Assembly (NCBI GenBank): GCA_964541605.1
Contig: CAZIQY010000022.1
Location: 1-39,835, forward strand
Origin: CAZIQY01 sp964541605
GTDB lineage: Bacteria > Desulfobacterota > Syntrophia > Syntrophales > UBA2185
DNA length: 39,835 nt
Direction of reading: 5' to 3'
In this document: piece by piece, positions 23,259 through 31,535 of the stretch
Layout: the number at the start of each line of letters is the position of its first letter
How positions within the stretch are numbered: the stretch's first letter is position 1
Program-made: the position numbers and the translations under genes
Notes under the pieces: model-generated
What the model was told of the DNA's origin: nothing
The model's database searches: none
Seen by the model: the letters and a program-made list of their open reading frames with translations, nothing else

Positions 23259-25169
23259 ATGCTCTCATCGTTATCGCAGTGCACATTGCCGCAGATTCTG
23301 GCGAAACAGGCTGAACAGTTAGGACCGGAAAAAACAGCCATCCGGGAAAAGGCATTGGGTGTCTGGCAGACCTATACCTGGCAGGATTACTTCACCTATG
23401 TGAAAAGAACCGCTTTGGGCTTCAGCGCCCTCGGCTTCAAGAGAGGCGAGCATATTGCCATCATCACGAACAATCTTCCGGAGTGGCTGTTCAGTGAACT
23501 TGGAGGTCTGTCCATTGGCGGTATCACGCTGAATTTGTTTACTTCATCTGTCACGGAAGAGCTGTGCTTCGCATTGAATCGCATACGGGCGGCATATGTT
23601 GTGGTTCAGGACCAGGAGCAGGTTGACAAACTCATAGAAGGTCGTGAAAAACTTGACCATGTCCGACGCGTTATTTACATAGATCCAACTGGGATGACAT
23701 CATATCAGAACGATCCCTGGTTGCTCAGTTTCTCGAGACTATTGGAATTGGGTAACGCCTTGAACCAGGAAAAACCGTCATTTTTTACTGACGAACTGCG
23801 AAAGGGGAAACGGGATAACGTCGCCGTCATGATACAAACATCCGGAACAACGGGGGTGTCCAAACTTGCGATGCTTTCACATCGCAACATAACGGAAATG
23901 GCAAGGAACTGGATTGAAGCTATTCCGATCAATCGTGAGGAAAACTGGATGTCCATATCGCCACCGGCCTGGATCGTAGATCAAATGTGGGGAGTCGGTG
24001 TCGCACTTCTTTCCGGTACGACCATGAATTTTCCTGAAACTCCGGAAACTGCTCAAGAAGACTTTCGTGAAATCGGACCATCCATCATCATCACATCATC
24101 CAGGTTCTGGGAGGATATGGCGTCTTTTATAATGGTAAAGATGGCGGATTCGGGCTGGATCAAACGGAACCTGTTTCATCTTGCCGTTGATGTTGGTAAG
24201 AAAACAGTTGAATATAAAATCCGCAAAGAAGCAATTCCTTTAGTCTTCAAATGCCTGCACTGGCTCGCCTCTGTTTTGATCTATCGTCCCCTGCTCGACA
24301 GAATCGGTTGCTCAGGTTTTACAAGCGCCTTCACAGGAGGACATCCCATCAGTCCCGATGTCATTCTTTTTTTCCGTGTGATCGGACTAAATCTGAAGCA
24401 ATGTTATGGTCTGACTGAAGCCGGCGGCATATTCCAGATACAGCCCGATGATGAAATCAAGCCGGAGACGGTTGGAAAACCTCTGCCAAGAACTTTTGTA
24501 AAAATTGCTGATGATCAGGAAGTTCTTGTCCGTAGCGATGCTAACTTTGTTGGATACCATCATGATTTCAGAACAACGGAAGAGGCATTCAACGATGGAT
24601 GGCTAAAAACGGGCGATGCAGGTTACATTGACAAGGATGGCCATCTTGTGATCATTGGTCGAAAAACTGATATCATTAAAAACAAGGACGGTGAAGCCTT
24701 TTCACCGGATTTCATTGAGACTCGCCTGAAATTCAGCCCGTACATTAAGGAAGCTGTCATGTTTGGAGAAGGGCGTCCCTTCATTACGGCCCTGATTAAT
24801 ATTGATATGGGCAATGCGGGAAATTGGGCTGAAGAGAGAATGATTCCTTATACAACATACACAGACCTGTCACAGCAGTCTGCCGTTGAGGAACTGATAT
24901 TAACGGAAGTCAGGCGGGTCAACGATCAGCTCCCTGATATTATGAAAATTCGAAAATTTATTCTGCTTTATAAACTGTTAGATGCCGATGACGAGGAGTT
25001 GACGAGAACAGGAAAGGTACGCAGAAGATTCATCTATGGTCTTTATATCAAACTCATTGAAGCGATGTATGGCGATCTGAAAGAGGTTCATGTCAGAGGC
25101 AAGGTGCATTACCGGGACGGACAGATCGGCGAAATCGAAACAAACATAAAAATATTAAATGTCCTGTAA
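23259..25169 (+). CDS. Long-chain-type acyl/aryl-CoA ligase (AMP-forming)
   Basis: The 636-residue ANL-family enzyme has the phosphate loop TSGTTGVSK (194-202), the AMP motif YGLTEAGG, the hinge region GWLKTGDAGYID and GRKTDIIKNKDGE, and the catalytic lysine near the C-terminus in RTGKVRRR. The layout, with the middle insertion and the VKIADDQEVLVR segment, is that of FadD15-like long-chain acyl-CoA synthetases. It activates a carboxylic acid to its CoA thioester via an adenylate in the cytoplasm. Placement between livG and livH, with an 11-base overlap of the next open frame, ties it to the transporter: the imported acid or its product is probably its substrate. Which acid is not evident. 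Confidence 0.9.
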   Translation: MLSSLSQCTLPQILAKQAEQLGPEKTAIREKALGVWQTYTWQDYFTYVKRTALGFSALGFKRGEHIAIITNNLPEWLFSELGGLSIGGITLNLFTSSVTEELCFALNRIRAAYVVVQDQEQVDKLIEGREKLDHVRRVIYIDPTGMTSYQNDPWLLSFSRLLELGNALNQEKPSFFTDELRKGKRDNVAVMIQTSGTTGVSKLAMLSHRNITEMARNWIEAIPINREENWMSISPPAWIVDQMWGVGVALLSGTTMNFPETPETAQEDFREIGPSIIITSSRFWEDMASFIMVKMADSGWIKRNLFHLAVDVGKKTVEYKIRKEAIPLVFKCLHWLASVLIYRPLLDRIGCSGFTSAFTGGHPISPDVILFFRVIGLNLKQCYGLTEAGGIFQIQPDDEIKPETVGKPLPRTFVKIADDQEVLVRSDANFVGYHHDFRTTEEAFNDGWLKTGDAGYIDKDGHLVIIGRKTDIIKNKDGEAFSPDFIETRLKFSPYIKEAVMFGEGRPFITALINIDMGNAGNWAEERMIPYTTYTDLSQQSAVEELILTEVRRVNDQLPDIMKIRKFILLYKLLDADDEELTRTGKVRRRFIYGLYIKLIEAMYGDLKEVHVRGKVHYRDGQIGEIETNIKILNVL

Positions 25170-25179
25170 GGAACAATTT

Positions 25180-26058
25180 ATGAGTTTTTTTCTACAGTTA
25201 CTTATTAACGGAATCAGTGTCGGTTTCTTATACGGTCTGTCCGCCATGGGATTTGTGATGATTTTCAAATCTTCAAGTGTTCTCAATTTTGCCCATGGCG
25301 AGTTGCTGGCGATAGGAGCTTTCTTTTTTCTGGCCCTGGTTACCTGGGCCCAATTACCCATTTCCATAGCCTTTCTGTTGACGCTTTTTGGGTGTTTCGC
25401 CCTGGGATTTCTGATTGAACGCTTTTTTCTGCGGCCACTGATCGGCGAACCATTGATTTTCGTCATCATGCTCACTGTCGGCCTGGCTTCAATGCTTAAG
25501 GGGCTGATGCTCCTCATATGGGGCGGAAATCTGCAAACCTACCCTGATTTTCTTCCGGAAGGTTTAAGCATTTCGTGGGATATTATCCATGTACCCCCTG
25601 TATACATGGCCGCACTAATCATCGGTCTTGCCTTTCTTGTTCTATTTGGACTGTTCTTCAAGTATTCATCACAGGGAATCTTCATGAGATCCGTCGCCGA
25701 CAATCAGAAAGCTGCCCTGTCACTGGGAGTTCATGTGCAGAGGGTTTTTGCCCTGTCATGGGCCATTGCCGCGCTCGTAGCAGGAATGAGCGGAATTGTT
25801 TTAGGGATCATTAACGGAATAAATGTACACGACCTTAGTTCCATCGGTCTTAAGGTTTTTCCCGTCGTTATCCTGGGAGGGCTTGACAGTATTGGTGGAG
25901 CAATTATTGGCGGCATCATCATCGGGCTTCTTGAAACATTCACAGGCGGATACCTGTCTCCTTCTCTTCGGGATGTCGTGCCATATATCGTTCTTGTCTT
26001 TATTCTCCTTGTGAAACCCTATGGCCTATTCGGCCTGAAGGAAATTGAAAGGGTCTAA
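25180..26058 (+). CDS. livH: LivH-like ABC transporter permease
   Basis: The 292-residue membrane protein has about eight hydrophobic segments and the LivH signatures GISVGFLYGLSAMGFVMIFK, LNFAHGELLAIGAF and VILGGLDSIGGAIIGGI. It forms the permease heterodimer with LivM. The open frame begins at ATG 25159 inside the ligase gene, but ATG 25180 is chosen: AAGGAA lies just ahead and homologous proteins begin near here. The stop codon overlaps the livM start (TAATG). Confidence 0.92.
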   Translation: MSFFLQLLINGISVGFLYGLSAMGFVMIFKSSSVLNFAHGELLAIGAFFFLALVTWAQLPISIAFLLTLFGCFALGFLIERFFLRPLIGEPLIFVIMLTVGLASMLKGLMLLIWGGNLQTYPDFLPEGLSISWDIIHVPPVYMAALIIGLAFLVLFGLFFKYSSQGIFMRSVADNQKAALSLGVHVQRVFALSWAIAALVAGMSGIVLGIINGINVHDLSSIGLKVFPVVILGGLDSIGGAIIGGIIIGLLETFTGGYLSPSLRDVVPYIVLVFILLVKPYGLFGLKEIERV

Positions 26059-27131
26059 TGATGAGAAAATTTCACTTTCACCCCTGCGGGAATTACAAAG
26101 AAAGTTATGAACAGGAAACAACCATTTTCGAAACGGACTTCGGTCGGTTATGGGTATGGATAGGTTTAGCTTTTCTTTTTTTTCTCGTTCCTTTTATCAC
26201 GAGTCCCTACCTGCTATATATACTTAATACGATTGGTATTGCAGCTATTGCAGCGGTCGGTCTGAACATCCTTATCGGTTATACGGGTCAAATATCTCTG
26301 GGCCATGGCGCATTTATTGGCGTCGGAGCTTATTCCGCCGCAATTCTTGCAACAACCTGTGATCTGCCTTTTCTTTTGGTTCTGCCGGCAGCGGGTATCA
26401 TTACAGCCTTGGTCGGCATGATTTTCGGTATCCCCTCCGGTCGCCTGAAGGGCCTCTACCTTACCATTGCTACTCTGGCCGGCCAGTTCATCATTGAATA
26501 TGTTCTCATTCACTGGGAAAGTCTTACAAAAGGAACGATGGGGATCACGCTCCCCACCGCCACGCTGTTCGGAATCGCATTGGATAACGATCGAAGCTTT
26601 TTTCTGACAATTTTTTCCTTTCTTATCATGATGATCTGGTTCGCGGTTAATTTATGCAGGACAAAATACGGCAGGGCATTTATTGCCATTCGCGACAATG
26701 ACCGCGCCGCTGAAGGTATGGGAATTCCAATATTCAAGTACAAGCTTCTTTCCTTCGGCATCAGCTCTTTCTACGCAGGTTTTGCTGGTGCTCTCTGGGC
26801 CTATTACAGCGTGAGCATCACAACAGAACCATTCAACCTTGGCCTTTCCGTTGAATTTATTGCCATGGTCATTATCGGCGGCTTAGGAAGTATTTCCGGT
26901 TCACTATATGGCGCTGCATTCATCACGATTCTAAACGAGTTGTTACGATGGCTTACGGACATTCTTATGAACATGGGTATCCTTACGGATTTCGTCATGA
27001 ATGTGGCGCCACTGAGAGAATTTGTTTTCGGACTGGTCATCGTGTTGTTCATTTTGCTTGAGCCCAGGGGTCTCGCAGAGGTATGGCGGATCATACGTTC
27101 AAACTTCAGGCTCTGGCCATTTTCTTACTGA
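26058..27131 (+). CDS. livM: LivM-like ABC transporter permease
   Basis: The 357-residue membrane protein has a hydrophilic start of about 32 residues and then roughly ten hydrophobic segments. LivM signatures are LNILIGYTGQISLGHGAF, GRLKGLYLTIATLA, TKYGRAFIAIRDNDRAAE and VIIGGLGSISGSLYGA. Its ATG shares its first base with the last base of the livH stop, so translation is coupled. It makes the membrane channel together with LivH. Confidence 0.92.
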   Translation: MMRKFHFHPCGNYKESYEQETTIFETDFGRLWVWIGLAFLFFLVPFITSPYLLYILNTIGIAAIAAVGLNILIGYTGQISLGHGAFIGVGAYSAAILATTCDLPFLLVLPAAGIITALVGMIFGIPSGRLKGLYLTIATLAGQFIIEYVLIHWESLTKGTMGITLPTATLFGIALDNDRSFFLTIFSFLIMMIWFAVNLCRTKYGRAFIAIRDNDRAAEGMGIPIFKYKLLSFGISSFYAGFAGALWAYYSVSITTEPFNLGLSVEFIAMVIIGGLGSISGSLYGAAFITILNELLRWLTDILMNMGILTDFVMNVAPLREFVFGLVIVLFILLEPRGLAEVWRIIRSNFRLWPFSY

Positions 27132-27140
27132 GGATGTTAC

Positions 27141-27947
27141 ATGTCGACTGAAGAAATCATACTCCAGCTCAATAATATTTCCGTCGTATATTCAGATGTG
27201 ATTCAAGTGCTGAAGGGCGTTTCTCTTTCTGTCAACAAGAACTGTATCGTATCGCTTTTGGGAAGCAATGGCGCGGGTAAAACAACCACACTGAGGGCAG
27301 TTTCAGGCCTTCTCAAGCCTGAGAACGGAAAAGTAACGGATGGAACCATCATTTATCGAAAAGATCAGATTCAGAATCAGAGCCCGGAGATCATTACACG
27401 CCGGGGAATCATCCAGGTTCTTGAGGGGCGTCAACCTTTTAAATATCTGACGATCGAAGAAAATCTCAAAGTCGGAACGGCAACTCGATGGGGAAAACCC
27501 TACAGGAAAGATCTCGAGTTGGTGTATGATTACTTCCCCGCCTTGGTAGACAGGAAAAAGACACTTGCGGGCTACTGCAGTGGTGGTGAATTACAGATGC
27601 TTGTCATGGGCCGTGCCCTGATGGCTCATCCCGAACTTTTACTCCTTGATGAACCCTCTCTGGGACTGGCTCCGATGATTGTCAAAGACATTTTCCAGAT
27701 TATTAAAAGAATTAACAGGGAACAGGGAACAACGATCATTCTGGTCGAACAGAATGCTCAGATGGCTCTCCAAATATCTGATTACGGTTACGTGATGGAA
27801 AATGGTAAAATTGTCATGGAAGGCGCGGCACAAAATCTTGTCGAGAATCCCGACATTAAGGAGTTTTATCTGGGCATGGGGGCATCCGGTATTGTCAGGT
27901 CATATAAAGACGTCAAGGCATACCGGCGCCGTAAAAGATGGCTCTGA
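27141..27947 (+). CDS. livF: LivF-like ABC transporter ATPase
   Basis: The 268-residue ATPase has Walker A GSNGAGKT (41-48), the LivF-type Q-loop IIQVLEGRQPFKYLTIEENL, signature CSGGELQML, Walker B LLLLDEPSLGLAP and the H-loop EQNAQ. The basic tail (AYRRRKRWL) is longer than usual. TGAGGA precedes ATG 27141, which is 9 bases after livM. It is the second ATPase of the importer. Confidence 0.93.
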   Translation: MSTEEIILQLNNISVVYSDVIQVLKGVSLSVNKNCIVSLLGSNGAGKTTTLRAVSGLLKPENGKVTDGTIIYRKDQIQNQSPEIITRRGIIQVLEGRQPFKYLTIEENLKVGTATRWGKPYRKDLELVYDYFPALVDRKKTLAGYCSGGELQMLVMGRALMAHPELLLLDEPSLGLAPMIVKDIFQIIKRINREQGTTIILVEQNAQMALQISDYGYVMENGKIVMEGAAQNLVENPDIKEFYLGMGASGIVRSYKDVKAYRRRKRWL

Positions 27948-27989
27948 TTCAGTTTAAAACATTGATTGATCCGTGTTGAGGAAATAAAC

Positions 27990-29246
27990 ATGACAAAATT
28001 TTACGACGATAAAGAGCACCTGTCACCCAAAGAACGACAACGCCTCATCAACAGACATCTCTCGCAAATGGTTAATATGGCTTACCAAAAATCAAGCCGC
28101 ATAAAAAAAATATTCGATGACTTGAAATTGGATGATACGAGCATAAGAACCATAAACGATTTAGATAAGTTTCCCATCATATCCAGGGCAAAATTGATTG
28201 AACTGGAATCGGCTGAACCTCCTTTCGGGGGATTTCATAATGCCGATGTAGAAATTGATCGAATATTTACTTCCCCGGGGCCTGTTTACGAACCTCATCT
28301 TCCTGAAGATGATCCCTTGTGGGCAAGGGCCTATTTTGCAGCCGGCATCAGAAAAGGGGATGTAGTTCTTAATGCTTTTTCGTATCATATGGTCGCCGCC
28401 GGCCTGACGTTTCACGGGGGGTTGAGGCGCGTTGGAGCCACGGTTGTTCCCTCCGGAACGTCAAGCTCCCAGATTCAGGTTCAGCTGATGCGTGATCTGG
28501 GTGTGACCGCGTACACAGGAACCCCGAGTTTTCTTTTGACCATCATAAAAAAAGCCGAGGAAATGGGTTATGACTTTAACAAAGACTTCAGACTCAGGCG
28601 CGCCTGTTTTGCCGCCGAACCCCTCGATCCTTCTTTAAGGCAGATATTTGAACAAAAATACGCCATTGATGCCTATCAGATGTACGGTGCAACCGAAGTA
28701 GGCGATGTAGCATTCGAATGTCGGGAAAAGAACGGCTGGCATATCTGCGAAGAGGTTTTGGTTGAAATTGTTGATCCGGCTACAGGAAAAAGCGTACCGC
28801 CGGGCGTATATGGAGAAGTCGTTGTAACCAGATTTAATAATATCTTCTTTTTATTTCGCTTCGGAACCGGGGACCTTTCGAGAATGATAGAAGCCCCTTG
28901 TCCATGTGGAAGAACCTCGTATCGACTGGACGGCGTTGCAGGACGGCTGGGGGATGCCGTAAAGGTCAGAGGCCTTTTTATCACACCGAACCAGCTAAAA
29001 AAAATACGGGAAAAATTTCAGAACATCAAACTTCGGGCTATCATCAGCCGTATCTCTCATGAAGACATATTAACCCTGGAGGTACAACCGACCCATACAT
29101 CCAAAGATCCTTCTTTACTTAAGACGGAACTGGAAAATTATTTCAGAGATATCTGTACGGTAAAAGTTGATCGTCTGCTGTTTTTGGCGCCTGGTACACT
29201 CAGGGAAGATGAAGAACTGATTGTTGATCAGAGAAAATGGACATGA
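27990..29246 (+). CDS. Phenylacetate-CoA ligase-family protein with an altered phosphate loop
   Basis: The 418-residue protein follows the PaaK/ANL layout: FPIISRAKLIE near 61, AYTGTPSFLLTII, YQMYGATEVGD (the adenylate motif) and FRFGTGDLSRM with the CPCGRTSYRLDGVAGRLGD hinge region. Where classical PaaK has the Ser/Thr/Gly-rich ATP loop, this protein has FTSPGPVYEP (93-102), a variant I associate with a divergent subgroup. Activity as a CoA ligase is therefore likely but not certain. GAGGAA ahead of ATG 27990 decides the start over an upstream TTG at 27966. It is the last gene of the transport operon and faces recJ 20 bases away. PaaK enzymes activate phenylacetate, a phenylalanine breakdown product and, in some anaerobes, its precursor. 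Confidence 0.85.
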   Translation: MTKFYDDKEHLSPKERQRLINRHLSQMVNMAYQKSSRIKKIFDDLKLDDTSIRTINDLDKFPIISRAKLIELESAEPPFGGFHNADVEIDRIFTSPGPVYEPHLPEDDPLWARAYFAAGIRKGDVVLNAFSYHMVAAGLTFHGGLRRVGATVVPSGTSSSQIQVQLMRDLGVTAYTGTPSFLLTIIKKAEEMGYDFNKDFRLRRACFAAEPLDPSLRQIFEQKYAIDAYQMYGATEVGDVAFECREKNGWHICEEVLVEIVDPATGKSVPPGVYGEVVVTRFNNIFFLFRFGTGDLSRMIEAPCPCGRTSYRLDGVAGRLGDAVKVRGLFITPNQLKKIREKFQNIKLRAIISRISHEDILTLEVQPTHTSKDPSLLKTELENYFRDICTVKVDRLLFLAPGTLREDEELIVDQRKWT

Positions 29247-29266
29247 TGTTCCCGGCATCAACAACC

Positions 29267-31003
29267 CTAATTGACGGGCACGGACATGTCCTTCAATTTG
29301 AGCTGAATATCGGAGATGCCGTTCCAGTAACTTATCTGCGGAGTAAATGCTATGTCCATAGCTTCGCATGCAAGAGAGCTGATAAAATGACCCTTACTGA
29401 ACCAGATGGAGCTGTGTGATACACCGTTTCCGGAAACCCGCATCCGCAGATGATTATTGCCCACAACTGACTGTGAAGAAATACGAATATTCCTCACGCA
29501 GAGAACGGGTTCAGGATTTTTGCTTCCAAAGGGTGCGAGCATGCCGATCTGAGACATAAGTTCATGATTGATGTCATGGAGATCGCACTGTGCGTCAATG
29601 AAGGTTTGTGAAATAAAATCAGATATATCCATGTCTTTTCTGATAACCTGTTCCAAAAGAGCCTTGAATTCTTTAATATCTTCTTCCCTGATGGAAATTC
29701 CTGCAGCGTACCGATGTCCACCATAAGACAGAAGTAAAGAATCACATTTTTTTAGACCCTGGTAGATGTCAAAATCTGCAACACTTCTTCCAGAACCTTT
29801 CCCAATTCCATTTTTCAGGCTGATCAAAATTGCGGGCCGATAATATCGATCCACAAGTCTTGAAGCCACAATGCCTATAACGCCGGGATGCCACTTATCG
29901 GATGCAAAAACAAGGGATCCGAATTCTTCAAAATTAATGCTACTTTCTATCACTTCAAGGATTTCATTGAGGATGGCTTTTTCCATGAATTGTCTTTTTC
30001 GGTTGTAGACTTCCAAACGGTTCGCAATATCCCTTGCTTCATTTATATCGTCTGTCAAGAGAAGTTGCACTGCCTCGCTTGCCGAAGCCAGCCTTCCCGC
30101 AGCATTGATTCTTGGAATCAGGCAAAAGGATGCCCTTCCGGAATCGATGACCTGATTTTCAATGCCGCAAACCTCCTTCAAGGCTTTCAGTCCAACCCTC
30201 CTGTCTTCCGTAATCAGATCGAGTCCTATTTTCGCAAAGATTCTGTTTTCATCGACTAAAGGAGATATATCTCCTATGGTTCCGAGGGCTACGAGGTCAA
30301 GATATTCCTTCAAATTCGGGTATTGCCTTTTAGCCCAGAAACCATCTTTACGAAGGGCGCCTCTCAGGGCAATAAGAAAATTAAAAACAATGCCTACAGC
30401 AGCCAGATTTTTGAAGGGAAATCTGCATTCTTTGCGATTCTGGTCGATCACCGCAACAGCATCAGGTATGGTGTTGGGAACTTCATGATGGTCAAGAACA
30501 ATGGTATCTATTCCAATTGATCGGGCATAGGATATCTGTTCATGGTCTGAGACTCCGCAATCAACGGTTATGATCAGTCCCACACCATCGGCCCTCAGTT
30601 TATCAATGGCATTTTTATTGAGACCATAACCTTCTTGAATTCTGTCGGGAATATAATACAGAACGTGATGTCCTATATCCTTGAGGAATTTCAGTAAAAT
30701 GACCACGGATGTAATACCATCGACGTCATAATCTCCGTAGATGCCCACTTTCTCATGAGCATGAATGGCCTTTATCAGCCTCTGAACTCCTTTTTGCATG
30801 TCTTTCATCAAAAAAGGGTTATGCAGGTCGTTTAGAGATGGAGACAGATATTTCTGTGCGTGTTCCTGGGTTAAAATCTGACGGCTCGTCAGAATCCTCG
30901 ATAAAATCGGAGTAATCCCGAGTTCTTTGACAAACATACTCTGAATGTCTTGATTGTCCTCAGACAATTTCCACAGAGTTGTAGGCAAGCTTGAAATTTT
31001 CAT
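29267..31003 (-). CDS. recJ: Single-stranded-DNA exonuclease RecJ
   Basis: The roughly 578-residue DHH-family 5'-3' exonuclease serves recombination and mismatch or base-excision repair. It has motif I YGDYDVDGITS (89-99), motif II VDCG, DHH motif LDHHEVP (171-173), LVALGTIGDISPL, the DHHA1 end GKGSGRS and LLSYGGHRYAAG, and a C-terminal OB-like domain. Length matches bacterial RecJ. The frame is open from TTG 31012; ATG 31003 gives the more usual start MKISSLP. Neither has a clear ribosome-binding site, so the start is uncertain by three codons. Confidence 0.94.
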   Translation of the reverse strand: MKISSLPTTLWKLSEDNQDIQSMFVKELGITPILSRILTSRQILTQEHAQKYLSPSLNDLHNPFLMKDMQKGVQRLIKAIHAHEKVGIYGDYDVDGITSVVILLKFLKDIGHHVLYYIPDRIQEGYGLNKNAIDKLRADGVGLIITVDCGVSDHEQISYARSIGIDTIVLDHHEVPNTIPDAVAVIDQNRKECRFPFKNLAAVGIVFNFLIALRGALRKDGFWAKRQYPNLKEYLDLVALGTIGDISPLVDENRIFAKIGLDLITEDRRVGLKALKEVCGIENQVIDSGRASFCLIPRINAAGRLASASEAVQLLLTDDINEARDIANRLEVYNRKRQFMEKAILNEILEVIESSINFEEFGSLVFASDKWHPGVIGIVASRLVDRYYRPAILISLKNGIGKGSGRSVADFDIYQGLKKCDSLLLSYGGHRYAAGISIREEDIKEFKALLEQVIRKDMDISDFISQTFIDAQCDLHDINHELMSQIGMLAPFGSKNPEPVLCVRNIRISSQSVVGNNHLRMRVSGNGVSHSSIWFSKGHFISSLACEAMDIAFTPQISYWNGISDIQLKLKDMSVPVN

Positions 31004-31020
31004 AAGATACAACCGTGACT

Positions 31021-31267
31021 TTATAACGTCCTTGAATCCGGTTTTTTTATTATTGTTATAATAGCCATACCATTCCCCATGTCAAGAAGAGAATGTATCT
31101 CGGGCAAGATTGTGCTCGTGTCCTTGAAATAAATGTTATGACCACCTTTATTTATCAGACGGATATGAGGTAATGTGGGAACGCGGGTATTATGGAAGGA
31201 ATGTTCATTATGGGGTAAATACGGGATGGAATGACGTCCATCCCATAGAACCATGCACGGGCATTTA
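31021..31267 (-). pseudogene. Possible relic of an alpha/beta-hydrolase C-terminus
   Basis: Between rpmB and recJ the minus strand is open for about 80 codons. It reads CPCMVLWDGRHSIPYLP, then LPHIRLINKGGHNIYF and ILPEIHSLLDM. This order (strand with an Asp turn, then GGH with the catalytic-type His, then a final helix) is what the last 70 residues of alpha/beta hydrolases look like. Nothing resembling the N-terminal part precedes it, because rpmB occupies that space. It is either a decayed remnant or a chance likeness; it is unlikely to make a working enzyme. Confidence 0.3.
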
Positions 31268-31462
31268 CAAAGCTTTCTTTATAAAACCGGAGCGAAGACA
31301 TCTTGTACAAACCTTCATACGTTTCACGGATCCTGTTTTATCATCTTTGCATCGCAGTTTCTGAAGGTTCGGATACCAGACTTTTTTTGTCTTGTTGTTC
31401 GCATGGCTCACGTTATGGCCTACAACAGGTTTTTTGCCACATACCTCGCAGACTCTCGACAT
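31265..31462 (-). CDS. rpmB: 50S ribosomal protein L28
   Basis: The 65-residue basic protein begins MSRVCEVCGKKPVVGHNVSH and continues KTKKVWYPNLQ, the L28 family signature. It keeps both CxxC pairs (CEVC and CTRC), so it is the zinc-binding form. The frame is open to TTG 31468, but ATG 31462 is chosen because AAGGAG lies 8 bases before it. It is on the purM-purN-pfk strand. Confidence 0.95.
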   Translation of the reverse strand: MSRVCEVCGKKPVVGHNVSHANNKTKKVWYPNLQKLRCKDDKTGSVKRMKVCTRCLRSGFIKKAL

Positions 31463-31535
31463 ATTCAAATCTCCTTCGATTATTTAATTGTGGGCTGTTT
31501 CCTAAAACAAAATACAATATTTTACAAGCTATTTT

